Assembly: GCA_037043455.1 (NCBI GenBank)
Contig: JAWPHD010000006.1
Coordinates: 1,054,001-1,118,000 of the forward strand
DNA from: Cyrtodaria siliqua
Taxonomy: Eukaryota; Mollusca; Bivalvia; Adapedonta; Hiatellidae
DNA length: 64,000 nucleotides
Direction: 5' to 3'
In this document: positions 38,001 to 48,664 of the stretch, piece after piece
How the letters are laid out: every line of letters starts with the position of its first letter
Numbering within the stretch: position 1 is the first letter of the stretch
Program-made: the position numbers and the translations under genes
Notes under the pieces: generated by a model
Seen by the model: only the letters and a program-made list of their open reading frames with translations
Told to the model about the DNA's origin: nothing
The model's database searches: none

Positions 38001-39439
38001 ATACTGATCAACCCTAAAAAGGGCTAATGCTCATTCAAATCAAGTTGCAAATAATATATAAATCGGTAAGGGTTATTCAAGCTTTTTGCGATGTTGTACT
38101 AGATTTGGCATTATCATTCATTAGTGAAAGCTACGAGTTATTGATATACTAGTTATTAACATTGCGAAGTATGGCATAGAAGTAGTATAACTTACAAGTA
38201 TGCTGCAACATCAATTACTATAGGATAAATGCTAAACTATATAAGGATATTTACCCATGGTGTTGTGATAGTTTTATGCAGGAACAGTTATATAGAATTG
38301 TCTAAAAACCTTTTTGAGCTCTATTATGACTATTAGTATGGTATTTTAATAATTGTGCGCAGTTACAGCGTAAGTTGGTATGACCATTACGAATGAGGTT
38401 AATAATAACGCTAACAATGGATTAATAAATCATTGCCAACAGCTACAATATAGTGGTCAATATATTATCCGCCCTCCACTCACACACCCCACACCCACCC
38501 CAACACCCGGCGCTTCACCATAAATCTTAAGTTTTTACCTTTCACTCTTCCAAAAATAATTATCAAGGAATGATGCTAGCAATGTGATATTAATAGCTGC
38601 CGACAATGCCGACGGCTACCATATAGAGGCCAATATATTAACCCAACACTTCATCATCAATCTTAATTTGAGCATTTGTCTTAAACTGTAACAAGAAATG
38701 CATATAACATAGCATTAACTTTGATATGCAATTTCTCTATTGTGATTTCAGTGGGTGAGGTAATTCAATATGCACTTTTCAACAAACAGCGTTAAAATAT
38801 ACCTGTATTTTGTAATTGTTCAAAGATGTAATTGTTATGATTAATTAAGGTCTTAATAGTGTAATACATCATTAAAATGTCTTATTCCAAATAAAATGCA
38901 GCAGCTACAAATAACTCTAAATCTGGTGTTGTTTTATGAAAAGCGTAAATATCGGAGCTATAAAAAACTTATTTCCCCTATCTAGATTTTTCTAGACTTT
39001 TTTGTGATTTTTCGCAATATATGTCACTATCAGAAAATCAGTAAATCATTTCTGTTGCAATTTGTTTGATGTTGAATGGTAAAATTTCACAGGCTGAGTG
39101 GACTATTATCTATAAGAAACGAGTCAGATAATGTCCATACACTAGATCAATGCTACTCTTAATTGCCACTGACTTTATCAACAGGTACCACACCCACCAA
39201 TGGCACCTTAAATGCAATCGAAATAACATATCTAAAGAGGGACTCAACCAATATCGCTGTAGTAAAATACGGCCATTTTCATTACCTTGTTTGCTTAGTT
39301 TAACATCTATACGATATTGCATAATACTTGAAGTAATATAATCACCATATGCACCCGTTATGATATAACAAATAAGCATAACCGGATTTCCATCACACAT
39401 CAAAGTGTGTTCAATCTCAAGCTTATCTATAAACGGCAG

Positions 39440-40220
39440 TTCGTTTAGATAAAAAAAAGGTAAACATTGCCTTGATAAAAGGTAATCAAGGTGTATAGTA
39501 CCATCATATATCGGAGTAGAACAACTCTATGATAAAAATAATAAAGGAAGTACACCAGGATTGAGCTTTCTTAGTTGTGTCCAAATACATTATTTCTGTA
39601 TTGAATTGATAAAAAAAATGAATCAGACATCAACCACGAAATAGAAGTACACTGAACATATGAAATAACAGACACGAAGAAGTTTTTTTTTTACTATGGC
39701 TACGCTCCAGGATTACCTGTTTTAAACTTGGCGGTAACAAACACACACATTTGTTGATATCTGACACCGTGGTATCCGCATAACAGCTATTTTTAACTTG
39801 ACGATTCCTGATAAGACTTGTTTAATTTGTAAGTATTAATTGTTGGGGTTTCTTTTAGAAAACTGTTAAAGTTCCATCTCTAGTTTTGACCCATTTCATG
39901 TTTTAAATTGGTTATTTCACAGTTTTAAACGTTTATCCTCAAAGCCTGAAGTACTCCCTTTAAAGTTACATTTATTCACCAAGATTATTTATCAACCTTA
40001 TTGATAATATCTTTATCATTCATTGCACCATTCGAAATTATTATCGGAGCAGCGAATGTCCGATAAATAATACAGATAACAGTTAATACAAACATTCGCA
40101 TAAAATAACACAATGCCACCCCCCCCCCCCCCCCCCACCCACCCTACACCCCACCACCCCGGCTGTGTGCTGCTGCTTTATGCTGTAAGATCAGCCAGAT
40201 CGGACCAGTAACACCGGAGT
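39440..40220. other. AT-rich DNA with a poly-C tract
   Basis: No coding or repeat family recognised. A run of about 20 C with one A lies near 40,117-40,136, followed by CACCC repeats. Confidence 0.6.
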
Positions 40221-40690
40221 CATGGAGGAGACCAAAGGTTTCTAATAATATTCGACCATCAATTTAACTTATCAGATAAAACCGAGCTTCTGGTTTAAAA
40301 CTCCAGCGACCGTTTTTGCCACTGACCGTTCCAAAGGCAGTAGCCCTATATATTGTCAACCCTTTTATATGTGATAGCATATACCTTGTCTTTTATTTAT
40401 CCATATAATTGTTTATTGTTTCTATGGTTGTTGTTGGTTGACTGTGGTTCTTGAATGCTACAGTTCTGGTTCGACGTTTATATCCACCTGTATAAGCCTA
40501 GCTGAATACGTTTTGACCCAGTTGAGTTCGTATTGAAATATGATGGAGACCTAAGTATCAAAAGCGTAAAAACAGAGTAGCCCGTGAGATAGGTGGAGGG
40601 GGCAGGCCCGCAAATAATCCGACAGGGTGGACAGAGAGTAAGTTTGTCCCGCTCTGCAGTATTTTGATAAATTATGTGTTGACCCAACAT
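40220..40690 (+). repeat. Duplicated non-coding block, partner of 50,840-51,800
   Basis: Shares TCTAATAATATTC, the TTCTTGAATG/CCTTGAATG stretch, TATATCCAC and the long AGTTGAGTTCGTATTG... stretch with the second copy. Here it ends at the LINE tail; in the second copy it is split by a TTAA-flanked element. It includes the R1-like TTTTTGCCACTGACCGTTCC. Confidence 0.75.
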
Positions 40691-40699
40691 CATTAGCAT

Positions 40700-41495
40700 C
40701 AAAGGTTTTAGGTTTGCTGAGATTCCTTAAATATAAAATTGGAAGGAAAACAATGACCCAAATATATGTTTCATATATGCGACCCATATTAGAGTATGTT
40801 TCTATTGTTTGGGATGGCTACTTTTTTATGAAAAGAAATCTTTAGAGAAAGCTACAATATGAGAATTGTTACAGGATTAACTAGGTCCGTTTCAATTAAT
40901 AAGTTAATTGCTGAAATTGGTTGGCTCTCATTAGCAGACAGACGTGTTCACAGTATATTAAGCAAAAACAGTATGTTACCAAATTCAATAGCTCAATTAT
41001 TTCCGCCCTTCGTCAGATATGTAAACGATTATAATTTAAGAAACTCGAATGACTATGTCACTCTTGTAAGGAGAAAGGAGTTATTTTCAAAATCATTCAT
41101 ACCATCATCGCTAAGCCTTTGGAATGATCTACCCATACATATTAGGGATTCACTATCATTAAACACATTTAAAAGTTTTCTTCTTAGGACGTTCCAATGT
41201 CACTGTTCCAAAATACTACTTATGTGGCTCAAGATCATGACTTGTATTTAAATCATTTGCGCTTATCATCAAGTTGTGACTGTGGAGATCAAAGAGAGGA
41301 CGTCGAACACTACTTATTTAAGTGTTGTCGATATAGTGAACAAAGGCGCACGCTCTTTATTTCGACACGACCGATTCACCCGTTAAGTGCTGATAAGTTG
41401 TATTCTGGTAATTCAGAGCTGAACGATAGCGATAAAGAGCTTGTGTTTATAGCAGTGCAAATATATATTAAAAATACCAGGCGTTTTCGATGAAA
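40700..41495 (+). pseudogene. LINE (non-LTR retrotransposon) C-terminal fragment
   Basis: The first part, in an upstream frame from about 40,718, reads LRFLKYKIGRKTMTQIYVSY and then MRPILEYVSIVWDG, the thumb region after the reverse transcriptase core. A frame change leads to MRIVTGLTRSVSINKLIAE (40,859), GWLSLADRR, YNLRNSNDY and LWNDLPIHIRDS. A further frame change gives the C-terminal zinc-knuckle-like CDCGDQREDVEHYLFKC and YSEQRRTLF, ending at 41,493. This is the standard end of a LINE polyprotein common in bivalves. At least two frame changes and the missing endonuclease and reverse transcriptase core make it a dead, 5'-truncated copy. The clade is not assigned. Confidence 0.88.
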
Positions 41496-42116
41496 CTCAC
41501 TATGTTCACATTTGATCCCTTACGAGACGTCTTTAACTGTCTGTCCTTTTCCTCATCTTCCTTTCTCTTTACATATATCTTTTAACTTCAGTAATGGCGA
41601 TGACGCGATGGACCATCGTACCATCGCCATCGTACCATCGTGTCATCGCCATCGTACCATCGCACCCTCATAGTCGATGTACGATGTTGCATCGCCCCCT
41701 GTTCTATCGTACCATCGCTCCATCGCCTTCCGTTTAGACATGCGCACATCAAAGCAAAACAAAAATGGAGGACATCATTACCGTACATCATGGATGCAAA
41801 GATTCGATAATATTTTTCTAAAATCTATCCTTTCATTTAGGATCAGCAAAACTTGAATTTCTCGGAAAGAAAACATTGCCAAAAAGTATTGTCGAATCTT
41901 CGCATCCATGATGTCCTCCATTTTTTTTGCTTTGATGAGCGCATATCTGAACGGAATGCGATGGAGAGATGGTACGATGGAGCAGGGGTCGATGCAACAT
42001 CGCACATCGACTGCGATGGTGCGGTGGCACCATGGTACGATGGCGATGACACAATGGTACGATGGCAAAGGTACGATGGTCCATCGCGTCATCGCCATCG
42101 TACCATCGTACCATCG

Positions 42117-42161
42117 CCATCGTACCATCGCGCATCGACTTTAAACGCGATGGTACGATGG
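42117..42161. repeat. Hairpin 1, 16-bp stem
   Basis: Stem CCATCGTACCATCGCG, 13-nt loop CATCGACTTTAAA, then the exact inverse stem. Confidence 0.9.
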
Positions 42162-42169
42162 TCCATCGT

Positions 42170-42210
42170 ACCATCGCGCATCGACATTTTACAAGTCGAT
42201 GCGCGATGGT
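42170..42210. repeat. Hairpin 2, perfect 16-bp stem
   Basis: Stem ACCATCGCGCATCGAC, loop ATTTTACAA, then the exact inverse stem. Confidence 0.92.
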
Positions 42211-42365
42211 AAGATGGTACGATGGCGATGGTACGATGGTACGATGGCGATGACGCGATGGACCATCGTGTCATCGCCATCGTACCATCGTACCATCGCC
42301 ATTGTACCATCGCGGCATCGTACCATCGCCAACGTACCATCGTGTTATCGCCATCGTACCATCGT

Positions 42366-42405
42366 ACCATCGCGCATGGACTTGTAAAGGTCGATGCGCG
42401 ATGGT
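42366..42405. repeat. Hairpin 3, 16-bp stem with one mismatch
   Basis: The same stem as hairpin 2 apart from one base on the left strand, with an 8-nt loop TTGTAAAG. It lies close to the right edge of the foldback-like element. Confidence 0.9.
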
Positions 42406-42419
42406 ACGATGGCCCTAAG

Positions 42420-44040
42420 GGAACACCGTATTTATATGTATAGAAGGTATTAGTTCACATATAAACCTTATTTTTCATCCATTGGCAATAACATATGGTT
42501 AATTTGTTTTCCGAAATGTATATAACTTATATTTCTTACACGACTGACATATCATATTTTTGGGAAATTGAAAATGAAAGTAGATACCTGATTTTGTAAT
42601 TTGCTATTATATATATATTTATTGCATACGCATTTTCTTTCAATGTAACAGAAAACGTCAATATCGTTCGTGACTGGTGCAATTTCTGTTCATGTCAAAG
42701 AAAGTATGTCACGTGATGTAAATGATGTTGATTCCATTGTGATAATTTCCACGATGTAACGGCAATATGTTTGTTTCAAATAAAAACAACTGATGAAAAT
42801 TAGATGTTAAAATCTATTGTTTTGTTCTAATTATTCGTTTACAGATTAAAAATGCGTATGCAATAAAAAGGTTATTAGATTTGTATTGGGATATATGCAT
42901 GAGTTCTTCTGCGTAACAATATTGCGCGACATTCTGCTACGTAAACATCCCGGAAATAAAGATCCCGGAAATAAAGATCGCCGCATTCTACACTGAGTAG
43001 ACTAATCGACGAAAACGCCTAATCCACAGGCACATTCCGAAATATGTCTTTATACCATTCAAGTTTTTTAGACGAGTTCTTATGGAATTCAAGTTGTAAC
43101 GCATGCTTATCGTCAACTACATGATTCACAGTCAGTTAACCATAGACAAACGAAAAAGTTATTTAATAATCAGCTGCCGAATTACACTGCTACCAGTCAT
43201 GGCCGACCCCAAAGTTTACTCATCTTTCTTGTATTTGTTGGTGTTCTTCCGCAGCAAGGCGAATCGTGTTAAAGTAGTCGAAGTTATATATCATAATCGT
43301 ATGATGCGCAGACGAAATAAATAAATGGTTTTAATATTAACACCGCAAAATCAACTTTCCGTAAAGTATGTTATGTTACGTATATAGTGTATTTCTACAA
43401 TATCGGACAACGGAGGCGATTCCATTTACAACTATGTCTAACGACAGTTCTACACGAATTGGAGGTATACATATACTATTAGTTGCAAGTTGTTTATTCA
43501 ATTAAAAAACAGTTTAAACTTAAAATGGTAAATGCATTTTAATCAAACAATGTCAGTAAAAAAAATAAAAATAAAAAAAAAAACTTTGGAAAGTGCGAAT
43601 ATAAAAGTTAGTAAAACCGGAACATGTCAAATTGGATGATGGATATCACGGAAACTGTTAGAGTATATAAATTAATGGCGTCTAGTTGGTAACCGATATC
43701 ATCATGTCTTCCGTAATGTCATAGAAATAGTTACTCTAGCCACGCAGCAGGTGTTGGTCTTCGTATGAAGTAATTAATATGATTACAAGCACGTGCAGTA
43801 ATACATTAAGTAATACGGAACAGGTAAAGTTGGTCTATGTTATGCACTGGGTTGGGATACATTTCCATTATAACTTAGGTGTCGTAGTGTGCCTTACGCA
43901 TCTCACGTTTGTCTTTATTTATTTTAAATACCAAAACAAGACAAATATGACAAAAGTGTCTCATTTTTTTCATAATAATTGGGTTATCATGGGTACTTTG
44001 AAGTTCGCCGACTACTGTTTCTCAATACCTCTAATAAAGA
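42420..44040. other. AT-rich DNA, no confident gene
   Basis: A 15-bp direct repeat, CCCGGAAATAAAGAT, occurs twice around 42,950-42,980. A stretch at about 43,100-43,170 resembles 56,290-56,380 (GATTCACAGTCAGTTAACCATAGA and GAGTCACAGTCTGTTAACCATAGA respectively), so it is probably repeat-derived. Frames of 73 and 107 residues (43,103 and 43,779) have no recognisable domains. Confidence 0.5.
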
Positions 44041-44440
44041 ATGCAACCCCAAAATGGTTGGGTCGTTGGAGAGGTCAATCTACATCAATTGAAACTATTT
44101 AGAGAAAAAAACAATTTCCACGATTATTTCAACAAATGAAATCATAATAATTCAGAAATAATGATCAAATTTTAGGATAACATCAAATTCGCATACCAAT
44201 TGTGTATTTTTTATGTTTTGCACATTTATATAAGTAAAAAAAAATAGCTAGGGAATGGGTGGGGGAAAATAAACCATTTTGCTCGTTCGTCTATTCTATG
44301 CGGGTTTTATTCAACAAAATATGTTTTATTTTAACAATGCTAATATTCATATGCCTTCTAAGAGAGATACATGCGAATATACTTTAAGCAGTAATTTTAG
44401 AGCGTAATTGTTTCATAAGCAGGTTATTTCAATATAAATC
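44040..44440 (+). repeat. Local direct duplication, first copy
   Basis: Contains GATTATTTCAACAA, TATGTTTTGCACATTTATAT, GAGATACATGC and GCAGGTTATTTCAATATA in order, as does 44,990-45,560 about 0.95 kb downstream. Divergence is moderate, so the duplication is not recent. Confidence 0.8.
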
Positions 44441-44989
44441 TTTAAATGATATACATTGGGCGGTATCATCCCTTGCTGGAAGGCATTCTGTGTCAAAAAA
44501 TAACCAACGATCATTATTTAATGGACGGGGGTAATTGCAGCCTTAAAATGTTCAGTGGATGAGCACTATTAGCTTTCATTTTCATAAACATTAAGCATAC
44601 ATCATTTCTGTTGATGTCGGTTAATAAATCTCTACCATAATATATTCAATATTAGCCCTAGCTCTATTACCACTGCCAGTTGCATTCATTGCTACCATGA
44701 GAATACAAGTATTTTTTTTATCATTACAATGTAATCTAAAATAGCCCGTGGAAACACAAATTTAAGTGGGTTTTTACCGAGCTCGTACAATATCGGCTCC
44801 GTTTTATCATTAATTGCCGGGAATGTGTTTTTGTACTGCTAAAGTTCGATTGATCACTTCTTAAGAGCGGCAAAATACTACATTAAATAACAATTGGGTA
44901 TACATTAAAGAATTGTGTCAGACTGGAAAACGCTTTTTTTCAGTTTGACAAATGGACATATGTGCATTGGTGTATTCTATTCACCTGTA

Positions 44990-45560
44990 TTTCGTGGTTT
45001 CATTTGACCATTGGAGACGCCAATCTAAAACAACTTTTTAGGGAAAAACCAATTTGCACGATTATTTCAACAATAAAATCAATATAATTCAGAACGTTCT
45101 GATCAAATTCGAGGATGACATCAATTTCATATTGCATTGCATTGCATTGGATTTTGTAGTCGCACCAACAGCTAAGGTCATTTGACGACTTTTTCAGCTT
45201 ACAGTGGTGGAGGAAGATCCCAGGTGCACATCCGGGCTGTTTTTGTGCACGGGCGAGCACCTGGGTAGAACCACCGACGTTTGGCAAGCCAGCTGGTTAG
45301 CTAACATCAATTTCACATTCTAATTGTGTACTTTTGGTATGTTTTGCACATTTATATATTAGTTAAACAAATAGCTATGGAATTGGCAAATAAACCCTTT
45401 TGTTATTGTGTCTAGATGCTATGCGGCCATAGAAGTAGATGTTTCTTGAACAATGATACATACTCATGCCCTTCTAATAGAGATACATGCAATTGTACTT
45501 TTAACAGTTATTTTAGAGCGGAACTGTTTCGAAAGCAGGTTATTTCAATATATATATATA
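44990..45560 (+). repeat. Local direct duplication, second copy (with SINE)
   Basis: Partner of 44,040-44,440, with a 174-bp SINE inserted at 45,130. It ends in a (TA)n run at 45,551-45,566. Confidence 0.8.
45130..45303 (-). mobile_element. 5'-truncated SINE, Ser-family body
   Basis: Flanked by ACATCAATTTCA on both sides (45,118-45,129 and 45,304-45,315), with the matching uninterrupted stretch in the partner copy near 44,185. On the minus strand it matches the body and tail of the SINE at 24,215 (GGTGGTTCTACCCAGGTGC, GATCTTCCTCCACCA, CCTTAGCTGTTGGTGCGACT). It starts about 30 bp before that and lacks the tRNA head. The tail is ATGCA repeats. The 95-residue frame across it is an artefact. Confidence 0.9.
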
Positions 45561-45566
45561 TATATC

Positions 45567-46560
45567 TCTGTGTATGAGTATACTCCTTTTGAACAGTAAC
45601 ATTAAGTGTTAAAGAGTTGTAGGCTGAAATAATTAAGATTATTTCTAACGCACGTGCTACATTCCGACTGCTTGACGTTCAAACATTTGCGACTATTAAA
45701 TAGTGCATAACCCGTCGCAAACCCAGTCTTAGACAGCTAAGCTAATTTGTTCCCAGTTTGAATTAAGGTAAGGTATATAGCAATGGATGTTAAGGTAATG
45801 TAAAGGTATGTGTACCTCGCGGTTTACTTTTTATGTCATATTTAGTGTTGATGAAGATGTAAAACATCGCCTGCCTTAAATTGTGTTGATGCATGAGTAC
45901 ACTACACTGTGTATCATTACCTAATGAAAACCAGATTACCGGTTGCTGACATGTATCACTGTAGATTATCCGATAGAATTTAACAAAAGGGTTTCATTAT
46001 GAATGGACAAGATTATTGCATTCAACACATCTAATGTAGTGAAGTCGTAAATAAACCACGGCTTCTGTTTTATCCTATTTAATATAACACACTATAATTA
46101 GCAATCAATATACGCTGCATCCAGTTTGACAAGATAACGTCTTAATGACATATTATGGAATGGAAACACATTAAATTCAGATGTTCAATGGATTTTTTTC
46201 GCAAAAAGGATTAAAGGAATAATTAGAAAAAAATCCGCTCAGTGGTTTGATAAGTATCAAAATGAGCTAACGAATGGAAAGACGGCATACGATGCACCGT
46301 GGTAATGGCTTTCTTCTGTTCGTCTAGTAGAGCTTGAAACCGAGCGACACATCTTTCTGCACCGATCGTTTCAATGTGTTTGTCAGCAACTCTTGTTAAT
46401 ATTATACATATTATATGTAAATAACAACTCTCATGCTCGTAATCTTGATCGATCGCCTTTTAAATTATAAACGTAATTTAACAACTATTCTGCGATCACA
46501 ATCTGACTTCTATGGTGACGTGATTTAAAACCGTCGTAATCGTCTGTCATAATCACTTTC
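45567..46560. other. AT-rich DNA with no recognised feature
   Basis: No frame of note, no tRNA-like unit and no repeat shared with other parts of the window. Confidence 0.6.
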
Positions 46561-46599
46561 ATACAATCTTTATTACAATTGCTAAAACGTGTATCCTTC

Positions 46600-47110
46600 T
46601 TTTGACACTTTCATTGTTCAACGCACTGCATGTTAAGTGGTTGACTCGTTTACAATTCGTCACAGGCTTTTCTCTTTGACTGCGCGATGACCGGACAGAT
46701 TGTGGACCCTATGATGACGTCTACCGAAATCACCAAAGGACGGTAGCGTTTGATGTTTGTTTTAAATCTTGTATTGTCGTATCATTAATGGTTTGTTCTA
46801 TTGTTACTCTGGTTACTCTGGTTTCTGCCAAGTCATTGAGTACTTTCTTTGTGTCTTTCTATGCGTTTTTGTTTTATATTCATACATACATGATCATCTA
46901 TGTGTTACATTGCTATTGCCTATAAATGCTGCTTTGAACATAGCCTGGTGGGTATTTATTTACACTGCCCCGTTATATTAGGATGACAACAGGGTTAGAG
47001 TGAGGTTTGGTGAACCCTAGAACCTGGTTTAAACACTCAGTGGCATTTTTTGCCACAGACCGTTCCAAGGCGGTAGCCCTTTTGTCAACCCGTTTGTGTT
47101 TGCAATGACA
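46600..47110 (-). repeat. Dispersed repeat family R1, inverted copy
   Basis: The reverse complement follows 4,860-5,345: a TTTAAACCAGGTTCTAGGG-like stretch, TTCACCAAACCTCAC, GGTAACAATAGAACA, and GACAGATTGTGGACCCTA against GACAGTCTATGGACACTA-type. It is more diverged than the copies in A, B and C. The 70-residue frame inside does not match frames in the other copies. Confidence 0.65.
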
Positions 47111-47319
47111 CATACATCGCTTCATATTAACATTGTAATTGTTATTTTATTATAATGCTTGTTTTTGATGAACTGTGTTCGGTGACAGCTACATTCCTGT
47201 TCAATGTTTATACCTGCTTTCTATATTACACTTTAAAATGATATTGTGCTAAATTATTGAAGACATTTTTTTATGTCTTAAATGTAAACATGGCATGATA
47301 TGAATTTTGATATTTAACA

Positions 47320-47810
47320 ATCGCTAAAATGATGCTCCTTAGAAATTGCTGGTTTAAATGGCTATACAAAAAATGTCGAACAGGAAATGTAGCATTCACA
47401 GAGCTCAGTCATCCAAAACCATTCATCAAAACAAAGAACAATTACAAGGTCAAACAGAAGCAAAGTATGCGACACCACAAACATAAAGGTGTTGACAACA
47501 GGGGAGCTGCTTTGGAGCGTCAGTGGCAAAAATGTCATTTACGACCACTCTCTTTCTTTCCCGATTGGCATGAACAGTCTCAATCAAACCGACACTGCAA
47601 TATTGTTTGTTTTAATCGTGTTCGGGATTTCCGTATTTCTCAATTAATACTCTTTTTCGATTAAAAATGGAGAAATAAAAAGCAAACCTCATGAAAATAT
47701 TGATAATTTGGGGAGATTTGGTGTGCCCTAAAATCTGATATAAACACCAGCGACCTTTTTGCCACTGACCATTTCAATGCGGTAAACCTGTTGTCAACCC
47801 TTGTATGTTT
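47320..47810. repeat. R1-related fragments
   Basis: GGTGTTGACAACAGGGGAGC (47,490) is the R1 start motif on the plus strand. TTTTTGCCACTGACCATTTC with TTGTCAACCCTTGTATG (47,755-47,810) is its end on the minus strand. Between them is a CATGAACAGTCTCAATCAAA stretch, also seen in altered form near 17,068. The 111-residue frame crossing this is not supported as a gene. Confidence 0.5.
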
Positions 47811-48086
47811 GTTGTTTTAGGTACTATACTGTACTTCTAGATAATTATGTAAACATACAATTGTTAAAACTTCATAATTTTACACTTTTAATCAACATTT
47901 CGGAAAAAGTTATCTCCCTTGGTTAAAAAGGGTCAATGTTTATTCTGGTACCAGATCTCGGTACTATTTGAACTCTTGTGAATTGTGGCGTGTTTGAGAA
48001 ACCATATAACGTTGTTCTGAGAAAGAAACACATCACGCATTTACTTCAGGTAACACATGTATTTATGTATAATGTATACAATATAA

Positions 48087-48261
48087 TAAATACCGATAAA
48101 GGTGATCCTTTGAGAGCAACAAACACAATTAAGGGAATAAAGCAGCAGGCACGGTTTTATTGAGTCTGTTTATGAGAAGTAATGAAAGAAGCAACACCTC
48201 TCACGCCCCCTAGCACCGGCTGAAGCAGTATTCTACTTCAAAGCCATCTATATTGGGAGCC
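48087..48261. mobile_element. 175-bp insert with 19-bp flanking direct repeats
   Basis: TATAATGTATACAATATAA stands on both sides (48,068-48,086 and 48,262-48,280). The paralogous place at about 33,460-33,480 has it once (one base differs) with no insert. On the minus strand the insert contains GGGGGCGTGAGAGGTG and a CAATAAA motif. The long target duplication suggests retrotransposition, perhaps a SINE or processed RNA, but no tRNA-like head is visible. Confidence 0.75.
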
Positions 48262-48664
48262 TATAATGTATACAATATAAGCCTGCGTATACCTAAAACA
48301 GTCTTGCTGTGCAGTAGGAGCAACTTTAAAAAAAAACACTGTTTTTCACATAATTATATTACATTTTTAAAAAATATGTTTCTGTTGATATTTTTCTTCA
48401 TTTTTTATCTGTTGGTAAACTCGTGTCTTTAAATCAAGAATGTCGTGATATAACTTCCATTTCCATAACAATAATCATAGTATTTGTAGTTGTTTTAATT
48501 AGATTTGCATGTCAATTTGCCTTCCATTCATCAATACTTTGGAATGAGGTTATCTATGATCACTTTGATAAAATCTTAGTCACACGTGATAGAAAATGTA
48601 TCACATTATGGTATTATCATACATGTATTATAATGCAGCGCTATGTCACGCTCATTTTAGAATG

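Larger units (their letters stand above)
35586..39104. mobile_element. 3.5-kb element with about 355-bp terminal inverted repeats
   Basis: The ends are AGTCCACTCAGCCTGTGAA and its inverse, flanked by ATTAT on both sides (35,581-35,585 and 39,105-39,109). The outer about 140 bp of the arms match closely. Similarity continues with gaps to a second strong block, GCATATTGAATTACCCCACC near 35,912 against its inverse near 38,755, giving arms of about 355 bp. The paralogous segment (about 50,210-50,270) lacks the element. The interior has no transposase frame and holds two SINEs and a small TIR element. Superfamily unknown. Confidence 0.85.
41594..42412. mobile_element. Foldback-like element made of CGATGGTA words
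   Basis: Nearly the whole stretch consists of the octamer CGATGGTA, its complement TACCATCG and close variants. They are arranged so that 41,594-41,815 and 41,875-42,110 are inverted copies, including a non-repetitive inner part (GGAGGACATCAT, CATCAAAGCAAAA). The loop is about 60 bp. A third block (42,110-42,412) adds three hairpins. Long inverted arms built of short direct repeats are the hallmark of foldback elements. No transposase. Many short frames appear in all six readings because the word is self-similar; none is a gene. Confidence 0.8.

Noticed and set aside
41588..42443. Many overlapping frames rich in MVRWYDG and HRTIVPS words
   Set aside because: They are readings of the CGATGGTA word in different frames and strands.
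43779..44102. 107-residue frame as a small membrane protein gene
   Set aside because: Its 3' end lies in a locally duplicated block where the partner copy (about 44,990) does not keep the frame. No signal or domain is recognised.
45000..45287. 95-residue minus-strand frame
   Set aside because: It is translated SINE body (45,130-45,303) plus flank.
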